Of a DNA stretch of 64,000 nucleotides, positions 57,606-64,000 are shown one piece after another. A program made the translations under genes and the position numbers. The stretch is taken from the NCBI GenBank assembly GCA_004352715.1, contig SCFE01000042.1:1-64000 (forward strand), read 5' to 3'. Each line of letters begins with the position of its first letter. Positions within the stretch are counted from its first letter, which is position 1. Under the pieces are notes generated by a model. That model worked only from the letters and a program-made list of their open reading frames with translations, was not told the origin of the DNA and searched no databases. Source of the DNA: Hofstenia miamia (taxonomy: Eukaryota; Xenacoelomorpha; Acoela).

Positions 57606-58744
57606 TGTAGCATCATCCACATAAATCTCAAACAAGCTGCAAAACGTCAAGCAGAAGGGATTAAGATCGAAGAAAAGATGATTAAAATTATTGTAAACAA
57701 ATCAATTTGAATTATTTAAGATTTATTTGTATTATGCAACTAAGAAACAACATGTGTCAAGAAAGAGAGATTTGTATCTGTTGATAAAAATGCTTTTGAC
57801 TAAATGAGGGGGCGAAATTCGCTTCATTATTTTAAGCCGCCATCTTGGCAGAAGTTTGAAATTTGAATCAACAGGTACTTTTCTGGATTTACTATAAATA
57901 GATTGAAAACCTTGTAAGAGTTTGATAAAGAATTTTATTAAGGAATTCTTATTTTGTTTTACATTAATGGTTTGATTATTTAATACAATGTCAAGCTAAT
58001 CAAGCGGTGTTTAGTAGTGGTCTGGATCCATCACAGGGAATGATTCTAGGGTCTCTGTGCCAGATCACGAAAGTGCACATAAGTTAGGTATAGGGGTTTT
58101 CTCTTGATTAGCTGACTAGCATTTCATTACTACATGTAATAAAATAATTAATCGTCAACAAACAGTTGGATGACTAAAACCTAGGAAATATATTAATACT
58201 ATTTTAGATCTAAATTCATGACCCATAAATGACTGATAAGGTGACTGTACATGTACTAAATTATAAATGTAAGTTAGGAAGTTGTTTGAACAAGATATAT
58301 TTAAATAAGCCAATATATTTTTGGTAATGGCTACATGTAATATTTAACAAACAACTAGTAACAAGTCAGGTTGCAGATAGATAGAAAACTTTCACAAAAT
58401 AGAGTTTAAGTTGAGTTGTGCCATGCCTTGAGTGCACACTGAGCTAAAGTAGGGTACACATAAGCTATATCAATTGAGCTGAGAAGTGGCACTCAACCAA
58501 TGGATGGAATGGTGAAACTGGATGTGGAGATCTGCTTTGGGCAGACACCCATTAAGAGATCACTACAGAGATTACCACATGGCTTTGTCACCTAAATAGT
58601 GAATGGTTAATTCCAAGTTACATAAGTTAACAGAAGCAACAAGTCAAGCAGTATGTAACAAGTAAATCCTTACCTGCAATAACATGACTAACGCTATACA
58701 GTAACAGTAGATAAACAGTGATAATGCCTGGTAGAGGATATTAC
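57606..58744 (+). repeat. 5' LTR of the second Ty3/gypsy element
   Basis: Begins TGTAGCATCATCC. The solo LTR at 21354-22385 ends at the point equal to 58660 (GTATGTAACA), but here the sequence continues to ATTACA directly before a TGG primer-binding site at 58745, so the true right edge is either 58660 or 58744. Confidence 0.75.
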
Positions 58745-58759
58745 ATGGTGACCATGACA
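58745..58759 (+). promoter_or_regulatory. Probable tRNA primer-binding site
   Basis: TGGTGACCATGACAG directly after ...ATTACA. The identical 15-mer occurs at the matching place of the minus-strand element (18874-18888). Confidence 0.6.
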
Positions 58760-58969
58760 GCCAAGAACAGCAATTCTAAAGAAGAAACATTCAGTGAAAC
58801 TACCAGCACATGACAACAAAAGCTACAAGTGAAAGTAGAAAAAAGCAGCAAACAGTTACACAAACTAACAATCAGTTAATAGAGAGAGATACTTGAAACT
58901 GAACAAAAGCACTTCACTAAGATCCCAGAATCATGATCAAGAGGATGAAAGACCACTATGAAGAAGACT

Positions 58970-60271
58970 GTAATTAAGGCAGTAACTCCCAGAACTATAT
59001 GATCATCACCATATTTCAGCAAAAACTAAGCCACAGACAAAGAATTACAATCCCTCAGTTCACCCCCAGATACAAACCCACTGGATATAATGGATATGCT
59101 AAGGAAGAGTAAGGAAAGTGAAGAACTCCTAAAAACTCAAATAGAACAATTGACTAAGAAAGTCAAAGAGATGGAATGACAAAGTGAAATGATATTGACT
59201 GAGATCAGATTAAATATGGAAATGCTGCTAGATGAACAAAGCCAATTATTTCAAAATGAGATCAAAACCCTTACCCACCAACTATCATATTCCAATAAAA
59301 GATTTCTAGAGCAAAACCAACAATGGCAAGAGAGAAATCAAGAGTTGGAGAAAACAAACAGGCAATTAATTGAGGACAACAACCTACAGGTGGGAGAATT
59401 AGAACAGTTGAAAGACAAATTAGGATTTTTACAACTAACAGAAGAGGAAAATAGGAGCAGCATGCAAACCCATGAAATAGAATTTCATTCTAGAAAGGAA
59501 AGCAAATTTCAAGCACCACATATACTGACCCACAAAGAGGTAACACATGAAGAATCAGATGAAGATTCAGATTTTGAGAAACAGAAAATCATAAATGAAA
59601 TCACAAAAGCAGGGAAGACTGTAATTAAGGCAGTAACTCCCAGAACTATATGATCATCGCCATATTTCAGCAAAAACTAAGCCACAGACAAAGAATTACA
59701 ATCCCTCAGTTCACCCCCAGATACAAACCCACTGGATATAATGGATATGCTAAGGAAGAGTAAGGAAAGTGAAGAACTCCTAAAAACTCAAATAGAACAA
59801 TTGACTAAGAAAGTCAAAGAGATGGAATGACAAAGTGAAATGATATTGACTGAGATCAGATTAAATATGGAAATGCTGCTAGATGAACAAAGCCAATTAT
59901 TTCAAAATGAGATCAAAACCCTTACCCACCAACTATCATATTCCAATAAAAGATTTCTAGAGCAAAACCAACAATGGCAAGAGAGAAATCAAGAGTTGGA
60001 GAAAACAAACAGGCAATTAATTGAGGACAACAACCTACAGGTGGGAGAATTAGAACAGTTGAAAGACAAATTAGGATTTTTACAACTAACAGAAGAGGAA
60101 AATAGGAGCAGCATGCAAACCCATGAAATAGAATTTCATTCTAGAAAGGAAAGCAAATTTCAAGCACCACATATACTGACCCACAAAGAGGTAACACATG
60201 AAGAATCAGATGAAGATTCAGATTTTGAGAAACAGAAAATCATAAATGAAATCACAAAAGCAGTGACTACA
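58970..60271 (+). repeat. 651-base tandem duplication in gag
   Basis: The segment starting GTAATTAAGGCAGTAACTCC at 58970 recurs at 59621 (offset 651) almost unchanged (one A/G difference near 59000/59651). The first copy therefore ends prematurely at 59653. Confidence 0.9.
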
Positions 60272-60463
60272 CAACTTCAAGAAGAGGATACCATAAGAAA
60301 CCACAGGAAACCTAAATACAAGGGCTCAATATTACCACAATCAACAGCTAGTGACAATATACCTTGCAAAGCAACACTACCCAAATTCAATGGAAGGGTA
60401 GATGGCTACAATCCAACATTTGCTGAATGGCTACAAATGTTTGAATTGCTTATGGCAGAATGA
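59189..60463 (+). pseudogene. gag: Gag N-terminal part, coiled coil and capsid start
   Basis: The tandem duplication gives two starts: 59189-59653 (ends at the duplication junction) and 59840-60463. The translation is a Gln/Glu-rich coiled coil (LFQNEIKTLTHQLSYSNKRF) followed by an acidic linker (ESDEDSDFEKQK) and the capsid start LPKFNGRVDGYNPTFAEWLQ, a typical retrotransposon gag block. The reading stops at TGA 60461. A TGA also precedes each start (EME-TGA-QSEM), so the true start may lie upstream. The minus-strand element at 17.7-18.4 kb has the same parts. Gag forms the particle that packages element RNA. Confidence 0.8.
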
Positions 60464-61190
60464 AAAGTGAACCAACAGGCAGCAGCAGTGAGACTCCCAT
60501 TATACTTAACAGGGGCAGCTTCTCAACACTACCTGCTTTTGGATGCAGAAATAAAACAAAACTATCAACTACTAATTCGAAATTTTATGAACTACTACAA
60601 GAATGAGAGTTTCAAAAATCAATACTGAATCATTCTGAACACAATGAAAATGAAGAAAACTGATGACATTTGAAATTATATGCAACAAGTTGAATGATTG
60701 TTAATGCTCAGTTTAAGAGAAAACAGATATTTGAAATATGACTTGTTTTCACACAATTTCTGAAAGCATCAGAATGCAGTTTGAAATCAAATGTGATGTT
60801 GACAACAAGTTGGAGAGAATGATTAGAAAGGCGGTTGACATACAGGCAACCATTGAAAATAACACTTGGATATATGAGAAAGCTGCATGGCATAGAGAGG
60901 GACCAACTTGGAGAAACAACCTCAAACCACGTATCCCTAATAAAGCCTATGCAGAAACAAAACAAGAAAAGATAATAAAAGTGAAAGGAAAAGACGGTAA
61001 AACAAGGAAAGTAAAAGAGAAAGATGTCAAATGTTATGGTTGCGGACAGAAGGGACATAAAAAACCAGACTGCCCAAAACAAATAAATGTAATTGGCAAT
61101 GAAGAGGCTTATTATGACGAAGAGGATGTACTACAAACAGAAGACAACATCAATGAAGCATTGCCAACTGGCAAGGAGTTGGAAAACTAA
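60464..61190 (+). pseudogene. gag: Gag C-terminal part with zinc knuckle
   Basis: After the TGA at 60461 the frame continues through capsid with more TGAs at 60626, about 60671 and about 60692. An open part at 60738-61190 follows in another frame: a basic stretch (KVKGKDGKTRKVKEKDVKC) and one CCHC zinc knuckle CYGCGQKGHKKPDC near 61033-61075, then an acidic tail ending in TAA. The knuckle binds element RNA. The TGA at 60626 sits after NQY and has an exact counterpart after SQY in the 17.5-kb copy. Confidence 0.82.
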
Positions 61191-61219
61191 GTAGAGCACT
61201 GACTCATGACAACTGTGCA

Positions 61220-61588
61220 TTGATAATGATCCTGATAAACCTCAACATGATGAATATGATAACACTAGCTCTTAATGGAGTAATGATGAAAGCAACAATC
61301 AACACTGGAGCAGCAACATCCATAATCACTGATGAATGCCCCATGAAGTTGGGATTCAAATGGGAAGATTTGAATAGTTGCAATAAGAGACTAATCAATG
61401 CATCAGGGGATTATATCAATATGAAAGGAATGATAAACATAGTACAAATGAGGATTGTGAATACAACATTTGAACAACCTTTGGTGGTGTTGGATACACA
61501 CAATAATTTGCTGCCATATGAAGTTATATTGGGCAATGACTTTTTGACAGAAAATGGATGTGTTATTAATTATGCTAACAAACCATAA
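61220..61588 (+). pseudogene. Retropepsin-like protease, catalytic Asp replaced
   Basis: The 122-codon ORF carries MKATINTGAATSII near residue 25, LINASGDYINM in the flap region and YEVILGNDFL near the end, the layout of a Ty3/gypsy aspartic protease. The catalytic triad Asp-Thr-Gly reads Asn-Thr-Gly (AAC at 61301-61303), whereas the minus-strand relative at 16921-16940 keeps DTG. A single G-to-A change would explain it. This copy should not process Gag-Pol. Confidence 0.85.
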
Positions 61589-61605
61589 AGGTAAAAGAAG
61601 AAGAG

Positions 61606-61970
61606 ATGGAGATTGAAGAAGAACAAGAGAAGCAGAAAACAATTACATTTCAACTGCAAGAAGACATCCACCTACAGCTGCATCAATGGAAAATGCACAC
61701 AATCAAGATGGAGGACACTATAACAGCTGACATAATGCTGTACAACAACAAAGGCATTACACTAAATGAGTATCAATGCTGTCCAGTGTCTGTATGATAA
61801 AACATGGAAAGGGAAGAATACCAATTCTCAAAGCTATGAACTGGAATGTAAATCTGAAAAGATCTCAAATAAGAATATACAGGAAATACATCAAAACTAA
61901 CATCAGACTCATCTGGAAGGCAATCAAAGATGATAAAGGAGCAAATAATTTGCATGGTTAATTCAAGGAC
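61606..61970 (+). other. Protease-RT linker, broken frames
   Basis: Short overlapping frames (61606-61797, 61776-61961) rich in Gln and Lys with stops TGA/TAA near 61796. It corresponds to the stretch between protease and RT; no motif recognised. Confidence 0.5.
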
Positions 61971-62924
61971 TTGCAAAGGAAAGTGGATAGTACTCCACAT
62001 GGCCGACTCAAGGGTGAGTGGACAAACACCATCAAAGTTGTGAGTACTCCCAAAAGCCGACTCAAGGTCATTGGAATGAAAGCAGAAGAAGAAGATACAT
62101 ACAGAACACCTGAAATAAACAACAAAGACTACCAACATCTAGAAGAATGGGAGATCATGCAACTAAGGCAACTGTTAGAAAAACACAAACATATATTCAA
62201 CTACAGAGAAATAAGCATAGGACAGGCAGTAGGTGAAAAGTATAAAATTGTCACAACAGACAAACTGATCAAGCTACCAGTTAGAAGGGTGCCTGAGCAG
62301 CTGAAAGATGAATACAATCACATACTGGGAGAATTAATCAAAAACAAAATTATTTGGCCAAGTGAGAGCCCATATGCAGCACCAACCATGTTCGTAAAAC
62401 ATGGAAACAAGTATAGCTTATGCATTGATTTTCACAAGTTGAATGAAGTGATGAAAAAGGACTAATACCCCTTACCATAGATGGAGGATATGCTCTACAA
62501 AGCCAGTAAACACAAATACTTTACAACACTGGATTTTTGCAAGGCCTACTGGCAAGTAAAGATGGAAGAGGATGACATTGAGAAGACAGCATTTATAACT
62601 CCATATGGGCTATATGAATGGATATATATGGCTTTTGGACTCTGTAATGCACCAGCGACCTTTCAGAGATACATAATGAAGGTACTAAAAAATAAGACAC
62701 ACAGAATGGAGGTCAATGCCTATATAGATGACATCATAGTCACAAGCAACACAGTCCAAGAACATCTGAAAAAATTGGAAAGAACATTAACAATCCTAGA
62801 AAATGCTGGACTTTGTATTAATGGAAATAAGTGTGACATTCTCAAAGAGAAAATAGTGTTCCTCAGAAGAATGATAGAAAAGGGAAGAATATGCATGAAG
62901 GACAATACTAGAGAAATGATCTGA
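61971..62924 (+). pseudogene. pol: Reverse transcriptase (Ty3/gypsy), split by stops
   Basis: First part 61971-62465: VRRVPEQLKDE (the primer-grip approach of gypsy RTs), WPSESPYAAPTMFV, LCIDFHKLN. A TAA at 62463 and a TAG follow. Second part 62481-62924: YFTTLDFCKAYWQVKM (motif A, catalytic Asp), TAFITPYGLYEW, MAFGLCNAPATFQR (motif B) and YIDDIIV (motif C, catalytic Asp pair). It ends at TGA 62922. Catalytic residues are intact but the frame is broken. RT copies element RNA into cDNA. Confidence 0.9.
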
Positions 62925-63738
62925 AAGATAGAAAAACCAAACAATAAGAAAGACATACAGAGAATTATGGGATTCTTCAACTATTATGGAACTTTTATTC
63001 TGAATATAGCTGGTAAGATGGCAAAGATGACCAAATTGATGAGAAAATCAGTGCTGTTCATAGTGACTTTGCAGGAGAAGGAGGAACTGGACAATATCAA
63101 ATAAGAATGGCAAAATTACCCTCCCTCAACACACCAGATTACAATAAAAAAGTCATATTAGATTGTGACGTGAGCAAGGTGGCAATCAGAGCAACAGAAA
63201 AGAGGTACCCATCCAGTTTTTTAGCCACAAACTGAGGGCAAGTGAAGAAAACTATGGCTCTACTAAGGTAGAGATGCTCACATTGATTGAGAGTATTAAG
63301 AAATTTCAACATTTCCTCATTGGTAGAGAATTCAGAGTATGAATGGACAATAGCAGATTGGCCTGGTTAAAGAAGTTCTCTGGGGATAAGTCTGGAATAG
63401 TGTCATGGTGGATTGAATATCTAAATGAGTTCACATTTACAATTGAACACAGGAAAGGCACATTGCATAACAACACGGATTTCTGGACATCATTGCCCAA
63501 ATACAAGAGAGATGCAGTGAAAACAGACAGAAAGAAGAAGCAATTCCAGTTCCTGCCACACACTGAGTATGAAGGACTGTCAGAGATAAATGTGGACAAA
63601 AAAGGTCAAGTAGTACTACTGATACTGATGAGGGAAGAGATATCCAAACAAGAAATAATATACAAACAAAGAGATGACATAATCCTTGGTGAAATTATAA
63701 AAATATCAGGCAACCTCAGACAACACTATCCAAAATAA
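62925..63738 (+). pseudogene. pol: RT thumb, RNase H and connection, broken
   Basis: After the TGA the frame reads NNKKDIQRIMGFFNYYG (the gypsy tether block), then in shifted frames SLNTPDYNKK and LDCDVSKVAIR (RNase H first Asp) and, after a TGA at about 63340, MDNSRLAWLKKFSGDKSG (second part). The region 63343-63738 matches 285-650 of the first element residue by residue in many blocks (WIEYLN, FLPHTEYE, REEIS). The integrase has not been reached when the sequence jumps back to RT at 63783. Confidence 0.85.
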
Positions 63739-63782
63739 CAGCAGGATACTATGAATGCTATAAATGGAAAATCAACAGGAAC

Positions 63783-64000
63783 CTTTTGGACTCTGTAATG
63801 CACCAGCGACCTTTCAGAGATACATAATGAAGGTACTAAAAAATAAGACACACAGAATGGAGGTCAATGCCTATATAGATGACATCATAGTCACAAGCAA
63901 CACAGTCCAAGAACATCTGAAAAAATTGGAAAGAACATTAACAATCCTAGAAAATGCTGGACTTTGTATTAATGGAAATAAGTGTGACATTCTCAAAGAG
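63783..64000 (+). repeat. Repeat of RT sequence 62632-62849
   Basis: From CTTTTGGACTCTGTAATGC on, the sequence is identical to that 1151 bases earlier as far as the window goes, so RT motif B and YIDD appear a second time after RNase H. Confidence 0.95.

Larger units (their letters stand above)
57606..64000 (+). mobile_element. Ty3/gypsy element, 5' part to RNase H, runs off the window
   Basis: LTR, primer-binding site, gag, protease, RT and RNase H in order on the plus strand, same lineage as the element at 1-6085. Internal tandem duplications (58970-60271 and 63783 on) and many in-frame TGA codons show an inactive or misassembled copy. Whether it carries the ORF A-D module cannot be seen. 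Confidence 0.9.

Overview
The window is AT-rich nuclear DNA from an invertebrate metazoan. The evidence is two spliced genes with GT/AG introns, a CIP2A homologue, an IAP (BIRC/XIAP-type) gene tail, and a dense mix of animal transposons: Ty3/gypsy LTR elements, CR1-type LINEs with a PHD-finger ORF1, Penelope-like elements, Tc1, mariner and pogo-like DNA transposons, and MITEs. I cannot name the species. No prokaryotic features were seen.

Layout. 1-6.3 kb: 3' half of a Ty3/gypsy element (RNase H, integrase with GPY/F tail) followed by an unusual set of four tightly packed, unrecognised ORFs (A-D) between integrase and the 3' LTR. 6.3-10.4 kb: non-coding, with a truncated MITE, a perfect palindrome and a diverged direct repeat around a single N. 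10.5-11.5 kb: last two coding exons (UBA, RING) of an IAP gene, minus strand. 12-13.4 kb: mariner remnant and a small frameshifted gene. 14.1-19 kb: a 1000-N gap, an inverted copy of the first LTR, then a broken gag-protease region. 20.9-24.5 kb: Penelope-like element interrupted by a tandem solo-LTR array. 26.3-34.7 kb: a 4.19-kb block present twice around a single N, carrying one exon of a small gene. 35.2-37.7 kb: nested DNA transposons, next to a hidden diverged second copy of ORF B on the minus strand. 38-44.6 kb: possible terminal exon, mariner remnant, second Penelope copy, second MITE type. 46-48.6 kb: an intact, intronless CIP2A gene. 49.8-56.3 kb: two CR1-like LINEs and a Tc1 transposase. 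57.6-64 kb: a second Ty3/gypsy element of the same lineage as the first (LTR, gag, protease, RT, RNase H), multiply broken and running off the window.

The host genes do not form an operon or pathway: IAP is an apoptosis/ubiquitin-ligase gene and CIP2A a phosphatase inhibitor and mitotic scaffold. Most of the rest is transposon wreckage, often nested. Several large duplications meet at single-N joins and are probably assembly effects. The most interesting signal is the accessory ORF module of the first LTR element, one member of which (ORF B) recurs, diverged, 31 kb away with no LTR element visible around it.
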